Source of the DNA: Amycolatopsis dendrobii
Lineage (GTDB): Bacteria > Actinomycetota > Actinomycetes > Mycobacteriales > Pseudonocardiaceae
NCBI RefSeq assembly: GCF_014145675.1
Contig: NZ_JACGZW010000003.1
Span: 496,001-560,000 of the forward strand
Reading direction: 5' to 3'
Length of the DNA: 64,000 nucleotides
Both the position numbers and the translations under genes were made by a program. Each line of letters begins with the position of its first letter. The stretch's first letter is position 1. This document shows, piece by piece, positions 30,227 through 39,584 of the stretch. The notes beneath the pieces are model-generated. The model was given only the letters and a program-made list of their open reading frames with translations. It had not been told where the DNA came from and made no database searches.

Positions 30227-30856
30227 CTACTTGTCCAGAAGCAGGTGGACGGAAAGCTCCAGGCGGCTGGCCACATCGGCGGCGGAGGCGCGGCGGGTCA
30301 CCCAGGCGACCAGGTTCGCCATCCACACGTCGGCCACCACGTGGAAGATGTCGCGGTCCGCCTCGGTGGGGTCGTCGATGCCCATCGCGCTCGCGAACAT
30401 GTCCTCCATCAGCCTGCCGACCAGTTCCACCTCGGCGGCCGCGGACGTGTCGGCGAACATGAACGCGCGCACCATCGCCTCGGTGAGGTGCGGATCGCGT
30501 TGCATCAGCCGGGTGTTGCGGCCCAGGACGAACATCAGCCGCTCGGCGGGGGTCTCGCCGGGGATCGCGCTGCGCTGGATCTTCTCGTGCGCGGCCTCGA
30601 ATTGCTGCGCAAGACCCGACACGAGCAGGTGAATCTTCGACGGGAAATACCGGTAGAGCGTGCCCAGCGCGACGTCGGCCTTTTCGGCGACTGCGCGCAT
30701 CTGCACCGCGTCGTAGCCGCCCTTGGAGGCCAGCGAGAGCGTCGCGTCGATGATGCGGCGGCGGCGGTCCCGCTGGGCCGCGGAGCCCAGTTCCTCGCCC
30801 ATCGCGCCGAGGCCGTTCGCCCGCGTTTTCGCCGGCGTCTTCGCCTTCCCCGGCAT
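30227..30856 (-). CDS. kstR: KstR, TetR repressor of cholesterol catabolism
   Basis: 209 aa TetR protein strongly resembling M. tuberculosis KstR (Rv3574) in its DNA-binding part: ELGSAAQRDRRRRI, ASKGGYDAVQMRAVAEKADV and GTLYRYFPSK are near-identical blocks. KstR releases DNA when it binds 3-keto-steroid CoA thioesters. The ATG at 30,856 follows GAGGGGA. Divergent from fadE34 as in M. tuberculosis, with two operators in the gap. Confidence 0.95.
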   Translation of the reverse strand: MPGKAKTPAKTRANGLGAMGEELGSAAQRDRRRRIIDATLSLASKGGYDAVQMRAVAEKADVALGTLYRYFPSKIHLLVSGLAQQFEAAHEKIQRSAIPGETPAERLMFVLGRNTRLMQRDPHLTEAMVRAFMFADTSAAAEVELVGRLMEDMFASAMGIDDPTEADRDIFHVVADVWMANLVAWVTRRASAADVASRLELSVHLLLDK

Positions 30857-30890
30857 CGCATTCCCCTCTGTCGTCACGCAAGCCGTCTTG

Positions 30891-30904
30891 CGGAACTCGT
30901 TCCA
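30891..30904. promoter_or_regulatory. KstR-type operator close to kstR
   Basis: CGGAACTCGTTCCA deviates from TNNAACNNGTTNNA only at the first base; GGAAC and GTTCC form an inverted repeat. It lies 35 nt before the kstR start, suited to autoregulation. Confidence 0.72.
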
Positions 30905-30967
30905 GTTTCCGGCTAAGCGTACCTGCCCTGGAGAAAGGTTCAACTCTCGACCGCCTGGCGGAAAAAC

Positions 30968-30981
30968 TGCAACACGTTCTA
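30968..30981. promoter_or_regulatory. KstR-type operator (full match) upstream of fadE34
   Basis: TGCAACACGTTCTA matches TNNAACNNGTTNNA at all fixed positions and lies 40 nt before the fadE34 start. Confidence 0.87.
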
Positions 30982-31020
30982 CACTCGCCAGTAGCTCTGT
31001 ACCCCGCGAGGAGGAGACCG

Positions 31021-33021
31021 ATGCCGGTCGCGCTCACCGAGGACCAAACCGCGCTAGCCGCCGCCGTGCGGGCCTGGGCGGCAGCACACGATCCAGTCGC
31101 CGCCGTGCGCGCGGCCGAAACCGCGGGCGCCAGCCTGCCGGACGGGTTCTCCGCGCTCGGCCTCACCGGCATCGCACTGCCCGCGTCGGTGAACGGCGCG
31201 GACGGGACCGTCGCGGATCTCGCGGCCGGGCTCGCCGCCGCGGCGGAAGCGCTGGTCCCCGGGCCGCTGCTGAGCACCGCGCTGGCCGGATTGCTGCTGG
31301 CGGAACACTCGAAGGAACTCGCCGCCGAGATCGCCGACGGAGCCGCGCAGGTCGCGGTGCAGTTGGAAGAATCGGCGACCGTACCCGGCGCGGACGGAAA
31401 AGCATGGCTGCTTGTGCCGCGCGGCGATCAGTACGTCTTGGTCCCGCCCGGCGCAGCGGTGGAACCGTTGACCCCCTTCGACTTTTCCCGGTCGCTGGGC
31501 CGGGTCAAGGCCGACGCGCCGGGCGAGGTGCTGAATCTGCCGGACGTCCGCGATCTGGCGGCGACGCTCGCGGTCGCGGAAGCGGCGGGCGTGGCGCGCT
31601 GGTGCCTGACGACGGCCGTCGAGTACGCCAAGGTCCGGGAGCAATTCGGCCAGGTGATCGGCGCTTTCCAGGCAGTGAAACACCTGTGCGCGGAGATGTT
31701 GTGCCGCACCGAAGCGGCCGAGGCGCTGGCGTGGGACGCGGCTTCGTCAGTCGGCGACCCGCTGGCCGTCGCGAGCGCTGCGGCGGTGGCGTTGGACGCT
31801 GCCGTCGAGAACGCGAAGGACTGCATCCAGGTGCTCGGCGGAATCGGGTTCACCTGGGAACACGAAGCGCATCTGTACCTGCGGCGCGCGCTGGCGTTGC
31901 GGCAATGGCTCGGCGGTTCCCAGAAGTGGCGTCAGCGGGCCGCGGACCTGGCGTTGGCCGGGAAGCGGCGGACGCTCGGGGTGAATGTCGGCGAGGATGC
32001 CGAGGTGACCCGGCTGGTCGCGGAAATTGCTGCCCTGCCAGAAGAAAAGCGCCGCACCGCGCTCGCGGACTCGGGATTGCTGGCCCCGCACTGGCCCCAG
32101 CCCTACGGCATGGGCGCGGACGCGGCGACGCAGCTGCGGATCGACGCCGCCTTGACCGCGGCGGACATCCGGCGGCCAGACCTGGTCATCGGCGGCTGGG
32201 CCGTGCCGACGATTCTCGCGCACGGCACCGACGACCAGCGCGAACGCTTCGCCAAGCCGACCCTGCGCGGCGAAGTGACCTGGTGTCAGCTGTTCAGCGA
32301 GCCCGGCGCTGGCTCGGATCTCGCGTCGCTGCGCACCGTGGCGCGCCGGACCGACCGCGGCTGGCTGCTGACCGGCCAGAAGGTGTGGACGTCGCTTGCC
32401 CACGAAGCGGATTGGGCGATCTGCCTCGCGCGCACCGACCCGGATGTGCCGAAGCACAAGGGAATCACGTACTTCCTGGTCGACATGCGCGCCGACGGCA
32501 TCACCACGCGACCGCTGCGCGAGATCACCGGACGGAGCGTGTTCAACGAGGTTTTCCTGGACGACGTCTTCGTTCCGGACGCCGATGTCGTCGGCGCACC
32601 CGGCGCGGGCTGGAAGCTCGCGCGCACGACGCTGGCGAACGAACGCGTGGCGCTGGGCCGCGGTTCCGCGGTGGGCGAGAACGTGGAGGCACTGCTGGAA
32701 TCCGCGCCCGCAGACGTGGATCGCGACCGGCTCGGCGCGTTGATCGGACAAGGCAGCGCGTGTTCGGTGCTCGACCTGCGGGCGACGCTGCGGCGGCTGG
32801 ACGGCCTCGGACCGGGCGCGGAATCGTCGGTCGCGAAGCTGCTGGGCGTACGGCATCGACAGGAAACAGCCGAGTTCGCGCTCGATCTCGCACCGGAGCT
32901 GGTCGCGGACACGCAGGCGGCGCAAGAGTTTCTGCTCACCCGCTGCCTGTCCATCGCGGGCGGCACCACGCAAGTCCTGCTGTCCGCCGCCGCCGAACGC
33001 GTGCTCGGCCTCCCCCGCTGA
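31021..33021 (+). CDS. fadE34: FadE34 (ChsE3), fused two-domain acyl-CoA dehydrogenase
   Basis: 666 aa consisting of two acyl-CoA dehydrogenase-like halves (about 1-320 and 335-666). M. tuberculosis FadE34/ChsE3 (Rv3573c, 711 aa) desaturates the five-carbon steroid side-chain CoA. The second half carries the clearer FAD/substrate motif, LFSEPGAGSDLASLRT, and ends with SIAGGTTQVLLSAAAERVLGLPR. AGGAGGAG precedes the ATG. Divergent from kstR. Confidence 0.92.
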   Translation: MPVALTEDQTALAAAVRAWAAAHDPVAAVRAAETAGASLPDGFSALGLTGIALPASVNGADGTVADLAAGLAAAAEALVPGPLLSTALAGLLLAEHSKELAAEIADGAAQVAVQLEESATVPGADGKAWLLVPRGDQYVLVPPGAAVEPLTPFDFSRSLGRVKADAPGEVLNLPDVRDLAATLAVAEAAGVARWCLTTAVEYAKVREQFGQVIGAFQAVKHLCAEMLCRTEAAEALAWDAASSVGDPLAVASAAAVALDAAVENAKDCIQVLGGIGFTWEHEAHLYLRRALALRQWLGGSQKWRQRAADLALAGKRRTLGVNVGEDAEVTRLVAEIAALPEEKRRTALADSGLLAPHWPQPYGMGADAATQLRIDAALTAADIRRPDLVIGGWAVPTILAHGTDDQRERFAKPTLRGEVTWCQLFSEPGAGSDLASLRTVARRTDRGWLLTGQKVWTSLAHEADWAICLARTDPDVPKHKGITYFLVDMRADGITTRPLREITGRSVFNEVFLDDVFVPDADVVGAPGAGWKLARTTLANERVALGRGSAVGENVEALLESAPADVDRDRLGALIGQGSACSVLDLRATLRRLDGLGPGAESSVAKLLGVRHRQETAEFALDLAPELVADTQAAQEFLLTRCLSIAGGTTQVLLSAAAERVLGLPR

Positions 33022-33026
33022 AGATC

Positions 33027-33065
33027 CGTGAAGGGCTCCTCGATGGAATCGAGGAGCCCTTCACG
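33027..33065. terminator. Perfect 18-bp hairpin between convergent genes
   Basis: Arms 33,027-33,044 and 33,048-33,065 pair exactly with a GGA loop. It lies between the fadE34 and LLM-oxidoreductase stop codons. The outer CGTGA/TCACG resembles the other gene-end hairpins, but the GGTT-AACC core is absent. Confidence 0.78.
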
Positions 33066-33070
33066 ACACG

Positions 33071-33907
33071 TCATTCGGCCCGGAAAGCCGCGGCGAGACG
33101 GGCGTATTCGTCCAGCAGCGCCAGCGTCTCCGCCTCCGGCAGCGTCGGCAGCATGAACCCGTAGTGGTCCAGCCCGGCGTCGGCGTACTGCTTGACCGCG
33201 TCCGCGTCGGCCGGTCCGCCGAAGAGCTGCGAGGGCATGTCCCCGCGACCCGCGTCCGCCAGCTGCTGACGCACGCGGCGCACGTCGTCCGGCGACACCG
33301 CGGGGTTCGGGATCCAGCCGTCGCCGTGCTCGATCAACCGCTTCAGCGCCGCGTCGCTCGCGCCGCCGACGTAGATCGGCGGATGCGGCGTCTGCACCGG
33401 CTTCGGCCACGCGAAGATCGGGTCGAAGTCGATGTGCTTGCCGTGGAACTCGGCCTCGTCCTGCGTCCAGATCGCCTTCAGCGCGGCGATCTGCTCGTTC
33501 AGCAGCGCGCCCCGGGTCTTCGGGTCGGTGCCGTGGTTGGCCATTTCCTCCCGGTTCCAGCCCGCCCCGACGCCGAAGGCGAACCGGCCGCGCGAGATCA
33601 GGTCGAGCGACGCCACCTCCTTCGCGGTGTGGATGATGTCGCGCTGAATGAGCAGCACGACACCGGTGCCCAGCACCAGGTTCGAGGTGTTCACCGCGGC
33701 GGCCGTCAATGCCACGAAGGGGTCGAGCGTGCGGTAGTAGACCCGCGGCAGCTCGCCCCCGCTGGGGTACGGCGTTTCGCGGCTCGTCGGGATGTGCGAG
33801 TGCTCCGCGAGGAAGAGGGACGCGAAGCCGCGCTCCTCCGCCGCCTCGCCGAGCACGTCGGGGCGGATGCCTTCGTCGGTCACGAACGTCGAGATGCCGA
33901 AATCCAT
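33071..33907 (-). CDS. LLM-class F420-dependent oxidoreductase
   Basis: 278 aa luciferase-like TIM-barrel oxidoreductase. LFLAEHSHIPTSRETPYPSGG (about 31-51), LVLGTGVVLLIQRDII and FAFGVGAGWNREEMANHGTD are standard blocks of the Rv-type F420-dependent LLM subfamily. Substrate unknown. ATG at 33,907 preceded by AAGGAGG. Divergent from the methyltransferase. Confidence 0.87.
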   Translation of the reverse strand: MDFGISTFVTDEGIRPDVLGEAAEERGFASLFLAEHSHIPTSRETPYPSGGELPRVYYRTLDPFVALTAAAVNTSNLVLGTGVVLLIQRDIIHTAKEVASLDLISRGRFAFGVGAGWNREEMANHGTDPKTRGALLNEQIAALKAIWTQDEAEFHGKHIDFDPIFAWPKPVQTPHPPIYVGGASDAALKRLIEHGDGWIPNPAVSPDDVRRVRQQLADAGRGDMPSQLFGGPADADAVKQYADAGLDHYGFMLPTLPEAETLALLDEYARLAAAFRAE

Positions 33908-34014
33908 GCCTCCTTCTACTCCGCGGATCGGGCAGGTATTCCCGCGGGCTGTTGACAGATCACCGGCCCCGTCCGCTAGCGTTAAATCATCACACGTTGA
34001 ATAGGAGGCTCCGG

Positions 34015-34719
34015 ATGGACGTGACGGACGTCGACTTCGAGGAGATGTACCAAGGCAAGACCCCGATCGGGGAGAAGGTCCCGTGGGACATCGCCGGCCC
34101 GCAGCCCGCGGTGGTCGCACTCGAAGCGGACGGCGGATTCCACGGCGAAGTGCTCGACATCGGTTGCGGCCTGGGCGAAAACGCGATGTTCCTCGCGTCT
34201 CGCGGACATCGCGTCACGGGTCTCGACGGCGCGCCGACCGCACTCGCGCGTGCCCGCGAAACCGCCGCGAAGCGCGGCCTGGACCTCACCTTCGCCCAGG
34301 CCGACGCGACCCGGCTCGAGGGATACGAAGGCCGCTTCGACGCGGTCCTGGACAGCGCGCTTTACCACTGTCTCGACGAAGAACAGCGGCACGCGTACGT
34401 GGCGGCACTCGTGCGCGCGACCAAACCCGGCGCACGGCTGAACATATTCTGTTTCTCGGACGAGGTGCCGGCGAACTTCCCGGTGCCGTACCGGATCACC
34501 GAGCAGAATCTGCGCGAAACGGTCGGCAACGGCTGGACGATCAGCGTGCTCGAACCAGCCGTCTACACCACCGCGATGAGCCGCGAGGGCCTGATCGCCG
34601 CGGTCTCCGCCGTTTCGGAGGAGGAAAAGCCGGACCCGACCGCGCTCGACGCATTGGACGTCGACGAGCAGGGCCGGGTCCTCGTCCCGATGTGGCGGCT
34701 GGCCGCCGACCGGGCGTGA
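34015..34719 (+). CDS. Class I SAM-dependent methyltransferase
   Basis: 234 aa. The SAM motif is VLDIGCGLGENAMFLA (residues about 46-61), followed by GLDGAPTALARARE and an acidic motif around FAQADATRL. Resembles thiopurine/tellurite-type or small-molecule methyltransferases with an N-terminal MYQGKTPIGEKVPWDI. Substrate unknown. ATG after AGGAGG. Confidence 0.87.
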   Translation: MDVTDVDFEEMYQGKTPIGEKVPWDIAGPQPAVVALEADGGFHGEVLDIGCGLGENAMFLASRGHRVTGLDGAPTALARARETAAKRGLDLTFAQADATRLEGYEGRFDAVLDSALYHCLDEEQRHAYVAALVRATKPGARLNIFCFSDEVPANFPVPYRITEQNLRETVGNGWTISVLEPAVYTTAMSREGLIAAVSAVSEEEKPDPTALDALDVDEQGRVLVPMWRLAADRA

Positions 34720-34723
34720 CGGG

Positions 34724-37700
34724 TCAGACGTTGCGCCGGTACTGGCCGCCGACCTCGAAGAACGCCTCGGTGATCTGACCGAGCGAGCACACCCGCGCGG
34801 CATCCATCAGCACGTCGAACAGGTTGCCGCCGCGGGTGGCCGCGTCGCGCAGCGCCTTGAGCGCCTGCTGGGCCTCCTCGCGGTGCCCCTGCTGGAAATC
34901 GGCGAGCCTGCGCAGCTGGGACTGCTTCTCGTCCTCGGTCGCGCGGGCCAGCTCCACCTCGACGTCGTCCTCGCCCGCCTTCGGGTTGCGGAAGGTGTTG
35001 ACGCCGATGATCGGCAGCGAGCCGTCGTGCTTCTTGCGTTCGTACAGCAGCGATTCGTCCTGGATGCGGCCGCGCTGGTAGCCGGTCTCCATCGCGCCGA
35101 GCACGCCGCCGCGTTCGGAGATCCGGTCGAACTCGGTGAGCACGGCCTCCTCGACCAGGTCGGTCAGCTCGTCGATGACGAACGAGCCCTGCAGCGGGTT
35201 CTCGTTCTTCGACAGGCCCCATTCCTTGTTGATGATCATCTGGATGGCCATCGCGCGGCGCACCGAGGACTCCGAAGGCGTCGTGATCGCCTCGTCGAAC
35301 GCGTTGGTGTGCAAGGAGTTCGCGTTGTCGTACAGCGCGCACAGCGCCTGCAGCGTGGTGCGGATGTCGTTGAAGCTCATCTCCTGCGCGTGCAACGACC
35401 GGCCGGAGGTCTGCACGTGGTACTTGAGCTTCTGCGACCGGTCGTTCGCGCCGTACCGCTCGCGCATCGCCACGGCCCAGATCCGCCGCGCGACCCGGCC
35501 CAGCACCGAGTACTCCGCGTCCATCCCGTTGGAGAAGAAGAAGGACAGGTTCGGCGCGAAATCGTCGATGTCCATGCCGCGCGCCAGGTACGACTCCACG
35601 TAGGTGAACCCGTTGGCGAGCGTGAAGGCCAGCTGCGAGATCGGGTTCGCCCCGGCCTCGGCGATGTGGTAGCCGGAGATCGACACCGAGTAGAAGTTGC
35701 GCACCCCGTGCTGGATGAACCACTCCTGGATGTCGGCCATCATCCGCAGGCTGAACTCGGTGGAGAAGATGCAGGTGTTCTGGCCCTGGTCTTCCTTGAG
35801 GATGTCCGCCTGCACCGTGCCGCGGACGTTCTTCAGCGCCCATTCGCGCAGTTCGGCGGCCTCGGTCTCGGACGGCTCGCGCCCGTGCTCCTCGCGGAAC
35901 GCGGCGAACTTCTGGTCGATCGCGGTGTTGAGGAAGAACGCGAGGATCGTCGGCGCGGGCCCGTTGATCGTCATCGACACCGAGGTGTTCGGCGCGGTCA
36001 GGTCGAAACCGTCGTAGAGTGCCTTCATGTCGTCCAGCGTCGCGATGGAGACGCCGGAGGTGCCGACCTTGCCGTAGATGTCCGGGCGGGTGTCCGGGTC
36101 GTGGCCGTACAGCGTGACCGAGTCGAACGCCGTCGACAGCCGCTTGGCCTCGGAATCGGCCGACAGCAGCTTGAACCGGCGGTTGGTGCGGAACGCGTCG
36201 CCTTCGCCGGCGAACATCCGCGCCGGGTCCTCGCCCTCGCGCTTGAACGGGAAGACGCCCGCGGTGTACGGGAAGTATCCGGGCAGGTTTTCCCGTCGCA
36301 GGAAGGAAAGCAGCTCGCCGGACTCGGTGTAGCGCGGCAGCGCGACGCGCGGGATCCGGTTGCCGGACAGGGTTTCCCGCCACAGCTGCGTGCGCAGCTC
36401 CTTGTCGCGGATCTTCACGACCAGCTCGTCCTGCCGGTAGTCCGCGGCGAGCGCCCGGAACCGTTCGAGCAGCTTGGTCGTCTCGCCGTCCACATCGGAC
36501 TCCGCGGCGGCGAGCAGGCCGTCGAGCGCGTCGGTGTTCGCGTCCACTTCCGACAGCGCGGCCTTGGCCTCGGCGAGGTGCTCGCGCTTGCGGACCGCGG
36601 CGACCTGCTTCTCGGTCTGCTCGTGGTATCCGCGCACCGTCTCGGAAATCTCGGCGAGGTAGCGCGCCCGGTTGCCCGGGATGATGGTGCTGGCGTCCGT
36701 CGAGACCTTGCCCGAAACCTCCGGCAGCGTACCGGCCGACACCGACAGCCCGCGGTCGGCGAGCATGTCGCGCAGGTGCTGGTACAACGCGGTCACGCCG
36801 TCGTCGTTGAACTTCGCCGCGCTCGTGCCGTACACCGGCATCTCTTCGGGCGCGGAGCCGAACGCCTCGCGGTTGCGCACCAGCTGACGCGCGACGTCCC
36901 GACGCGCGTCCTCGGCGCCGCGGCGCTCGAACTTGTTGATCGCGACCACGTCGGCGAAGTCGAGCATGTCGATCTTCTCGAGCTGCGACGCGGCGCCGAA
37001 CTCCGGCGTCATCACGTACAGCGACTCGTCCACGTAGTCGACGATGCCCGCGTCGCCCTGGCCGATGCCCGGCGTCTCCACGATCACCAGGTCGAATCCG
37101 GCCGCCTTGCAGGCGAGGATCGACTCGCTCAGCCCGGTCGGGATCTCGCCGCTGGTGGTGCGGGTGGCCAGCGATCGGAAGTACACCGGCGAGCCGTCCA
37201 GGCAGTTCATCCGGATGCGGTCGCCGAGCAGCGCGCCGCCGCCCTTGCGCCGCGACGGGTCCACCGCGAGCACGGCGATGCGCAGCTTGTCTTCCTGGTC
37301 GAGCCGGAAACGCCGGATCAGCTCGTCGGTCAGCGAGGACTTGCCGGAACCGCCGGTGCCGGTGATGCCCAGGACCGGCACCTGCTTCTGCCCGGCGGCC
37401 TCGGTGATCGCCGACAGCCATTCCTCGGGCAGGTTTTCGCGCTGCAGCTGGGTGATCACCCGCGCGAGCGCCGGCACGTCGCCGGAGAGCAGCTTGTCGA
37501 CCGAGGCGGGCGGCTGCGCGGACAGGTCGCTGTCGCAGGCCTTGATCATCATGTTGATCATGCCGGGCAGGCCCATCTCGTAACCGTCTTCGGGCGAGAA
37601 GATCCGTGCCACGCCGCGCGAATGCAGCAGGTCGATCTCCTCGCGCACGATGACGCCACCGCCGCCGCCGAACACCTTGATGTGCCCCGCGCCGCGCTCG

Positions 37701-37963
37701 TTCAGCAGCTCCACGAGGTAGCTGAAGTACTCGACGTGCCCGCCCTGGTAGGCGGAGATGGCGACGCCCTGGACATCCTCGGCGATCGCGGCCGTGGCCA
37801 CCTCGTCGACGGAACGGTTGTGGCCGAGGTGCACCACCTCCGCGCCCTGGGACTGCAGGATCCGGCGCATGATGTTGATCGAGGCGTCGTGGCCGTCGAA
37901 CAAGCTGGACGCCGTGACGAACCGGACCGGGTTCGCGGGACGGTACAGGTCGCTGCCGCTCAT
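34724..37963 (-). CDS. icmF: IcmF, fused isobutyryl-CoA mutase with G-protein chaperone
   Basis: 1079 aa single-chain B12-dependent mutase. Order: B12-binding domain with DGHDA (Asp23, His25), a MeaI-type GTPase domain with GITGTGGSGKSS (199-210), then the TIM-barrel mutase (about 560-1079). IcmF interconverts isobutyryl- and n-butyryl-CoA and uses the internal GTPase for cofactor loading. A related substrate (for example isovaleryl/pivalyl-CoA) cannot be excluded from sequence. Convergent with the methyltransferase, 4 nt apart. Confidence 0.93.
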   Translation of the reverse strand: MSGSDLYRPANPVRFVTASSLFDGHDASINIMRRILQSQGAEVVHLGHNRSVDEVATAAIAEDVQGVAISAYQGGHVEYFSYLVELLNERGAGHIKVFGGGGGVIVREEIDLLHSRGVARIFSPEDGYEMGLPGMINMMIKACDSDLSAQPPASVDKLLSGDVPALARVITQLQRENLPEEWLSAITEAAGQKQVPVLGITGTGGSGKSSLTDELIRRFRLDQEDKLRIAVLAVDPSRRKGGGALLGDRIRMNCLDGSPVYFRSLATRTTSGEIPTGLSESILACKAAGFDLVIVETPGIGQGDAGIVDYVDESLYVMTPEFGAASQLEKIDMLDFADVVAINKFERRGAEDARRDVARQLVRNREAFGSAPEEMPVYGTSAAKFNDDGVTALYQHLRDMLADRGLSVSAGTLPEVSGKVSTDASTIIPGNRARYLAEISETVRGYHEQTEKQVAAVRKREHLAEAKAALSEVDANTDALDGLLAAAESDVDGETTKLLERFRALAADYRQDELVVKIRDKELRTQLWRETLSGNRIPRVALPRYTESGELLSFLRRENLPGYFPYTAGVFPFKREGEDPARMFAGEGDAFRTNRRFKLLSADSEAKRLSTAFDSVTLYGHDPDTRPDIYGKVGTSGVSIATLDDMKALYDGFDLTAPNTSVSMTINGPAPTILAFFLNTAIDQKFAAFREEHGREPSETEAAELREWALKNVRGTVQADILKEDQGQNTCIFSTEFSLRMMADIQEWFIQHGVRNFYSVSISGYHIAEAGANPISQLAFTLANGFTYVESYLARGMDIDDFAPNLSFFFSNGMDAEYSVLGRVARRIWAVAMRERYGANDRSQKLKYHVQTSGRSLHAQEMSFNDIRTTLQALCALYDNANSLHTNAFDEAITTPSESSVRRAMAIQMIINKEWGLSKNENPLQGSFVIDELTDLVEEAVLTEFDRISERGGVLGAMETGYQRGRIQDESLLYERKKHDGSLPIIGVNTFRNPKAGEDDVEVELARATEDEKQSQLRRLADFQQGHREEAQQALKALRDAATRGGNLFDVLMDAARVCSLGQITEAFFEVGGQYRRNV

Positions 37964-37976
37964 CCCCCCAATTTAC

Positions 37977-37988
37977 TAGGACTTCCTA
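37977..37988. promoter_or_regulatory. TAGGA-CT-TCCTA inverted repeat before icmF
   Basis: A 12-bp inverted repeat 14 nt upstream of the icmF start codon, within a longer ACTAGGACTTCCTACT segment. Its position suggests a repressor site covering the transcription start. Regulator unknown. Confidence 0.5.
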
Positions 37989-38029
37989 CTATTGGAAACC
38001 CGAGCCCGAAGTGACCCGGCTCTCAAGGG

Positions 38030-38068
38030 TTGACATCCGGGCTATATTCAACCCATTAGTTAATTAAC
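38030..38068 (+). promoter_or_regulatory. Promoter/operator of the arsR operon
   Basis: TTGACA at 38,030-38,035 is a consensus -35; a -10 would fall near 38,053-38,059 (CATTAG). The perfect palindrome GTTAATTAAC (38,059-38,068) follows, a likely ArsR operator, 17 nt before the arsR ATG. Confidence 0.55.
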
Positions 38069-38085
38069 CAAGTGATTGAGCACCG

Positions 38086-38418
38086 ATGCCGACAGATCAG
38101 CTGAGCACCACGTTCGCCGCGCTGGCGGACCCGACGCGGCGAGCGATCCTCGCCCGGCTCACCCGCGGCGAGGCCACTGTCAACGAGCTGGCCGAGCCGT
38201 TCGAGGTGAGCCTGCAAGCGGTGTCGAAGCACCTGAAAGTGCTGGAGCAGGCCGGGTTGATCAGCCGGGGCCGCACCAAGCAGTGGCGGCCGTGCCGCCT
38301 GGAGGCGGGTCCGCTCGCGGACGTCGCCGGCTGGGTCGCGGAGTACCGGCGGTTCTGGGAGTCCGGATTCGACCGCTTGGACGAGCATCTGCGGCAACTG
38401 CGGGAGGGGACCGAATGA
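38086..38418 (+). CDS. ArsR family regulator
   Basis: 110 aa winged-helix ArsR/SmtB protein: ALADPTRRAILARLTRGEATV (about 12-32) and SLQAVSKHLKVLEQAGLISR (42-61). No metal-binding Cys pair is visible, so it may not be a metal sensor. It belongs to the type commonly encoded before SRPBCC/AHSA1 genes. The stop overlaps the next start (ATGA). Confidence 0.9.
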   Translation: MPTDQLSTTFAALADPTRRAILARLTRGEATVNELAEPFEVSLQAVSKHLKVLEQAGLISRGRTKQWRPCRLEAGPLADVAGWVAEYRRFWESGFDRLDEHLRQLREGTE

Positions 38419-38852
38419 GCGAGCTGACCATCGTGCGGGTCTTCGACGCGCCGCGGGAACTGGTGTTCCGGGCCTGGACCGACCCGGCGCACCTCGCGAG
38501 CTGGTTCGGCCCGCACGGCTTCGTCGCGTCCGAGACCAGCACGGACCCGCGCCCCGGCGGCGCCTGGCACAGCCGGATCACCAGCGCCGAGCACGGCGTC
38601 GACCGCCGGGTGTCCGGCGTCTACCGCGAGGTTTCGGCACCGTCCCGGCTCGTGTTCACCTTCCGCTGGCAGCACCCGGAGGACGAAGTCGGCGAAACGC
38701 TCGTGACCATCGATTTGGCCGAGCTGGCAGGCAAAACCTCGATGACGTTCCACCAAGCCCCGTTCCCGGACACGGCCGAGCGCGACGGCCACCTCGACGG
38801 CTGGCAATCCGGTTTCGAAGATCTCGACAAGACCCTGGAGGACCTGAAATGA
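38415..38852 (+). CDS. SRPBCC (AHSA1-like) domain protein
   Basis: 145 aa START/AHSA1-type lipid- or ligand-binding fold. VRVFDAPRELVFRAWTDP (about 7-24) and the C-terminal GWQSGFEDLDKTLED are family signatures. Probably the ligand-binding partner of the ArsR gene. Overlaps both neighbours by 4 nt. Confidence 0.88.
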   Translation: MSELTIVRVFDAPRELVFRAWTDPAHLASWFGPHGFVASETSTDPRPGGAWHSRITSAEHGVDRRVSGVYREVSAPSRLVFTFRWQHPEDEVGETLVTIDLAELAGKTSMTFHQAPFPDTAERDGHLDGWQSGFEDLDKTLEDLK

Positions 38853-39499
38853 CCGCCGCACTCCCCCGCGTCGTCTCGCCGGAAGAATGGGCCAGCGCCC
38901 GGGAAGCCCTGCTGCGCAAGGAAAAGGAACACACCCGCGCGGGCGACCGGCTGGCCGCCGAGCGCCGCCGGATGCCCATGGTCCGCTTCGCGAAGCAGTA
39001 CGAACTCGCCGGCCCGGACGGCACGCAAAGCCTGCTCGACCTGTTCGACGGCCGCCGCCAGCTGATCGTCTACCACTTCATGCTGTACCCCGGCGACGAG
39101 GTGGGCTGCCCCGGTTGCTCCCTGCTCGTGGACAACATGAGCCACCCGGCGCACCTGCACGCCCGCGACGTCACGCTCAAGGTCGTCGCGCCCGCGACGC
39201 CGCCGGAGATCGAGCGGTACTGGGCCAGGATGGGCTGGACGATCCCGTGGGTTTCCGCCGCAGGCACGGATTTCCCGGCGGACTGCGGCATCGACGGCGG
39301 CTTCGGCGTGAGCGTGTTCCTCCGCGACGGCGACGACGTCTACCGCACCTACTTCACCGACGGCCGCGGCGGCGACCAGTTCGTCGGCACGCTGCGGTAC
39401 CTCGACGTCACCCCGTTCGGACGGCAGGAGGCGTGGGAGGAAGAGCCGCGCGGCACGGACGCCCCCAGCAGCTGGTGGCGCCGCCACGACGAGTACTGA
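38849..39499 (+). CDS. DUF899 thioredoxin-like protein
   Basis: 216 aa DUF899 family. Signatures are RRRMPMV (about 38-44), DGRRQLIVYHFMLYP and DEVGCPGCSLLVDN with a CPGC motif at the place of the redox motif in thioredoxin-fold proteins. Function unknown. Third gene of the arsR operon. Confidence 0.87.
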   Translation: MTAALPRVVSPEEWASAREALLRKEKEHTRAGDRLAAERRRMPMVRFAKQYELAGPDGTQSLLDLFDGRRQLIVYHFMLYPGDEVGCPGCSLLVDNMSHPAHLHARDVTLKVVAPATPPEIERYWARMGWTIPWVSAAGTDFPADCGIDGGFGVSVFLRDGDDVYRTYFTDGRGGDQFVGTLRYLDVTPFGRQEAWEEEPRGTDAPSSWWRRHDEY

Positions 39500-39584
39500 A
39501 AACTTTCTCGGGCGACGATGTCCAGGCAGCCATGGTGGCGCCGACCCTCTGGTGACCGGCACTCATCAAGGAAGCGAGCCCGCC

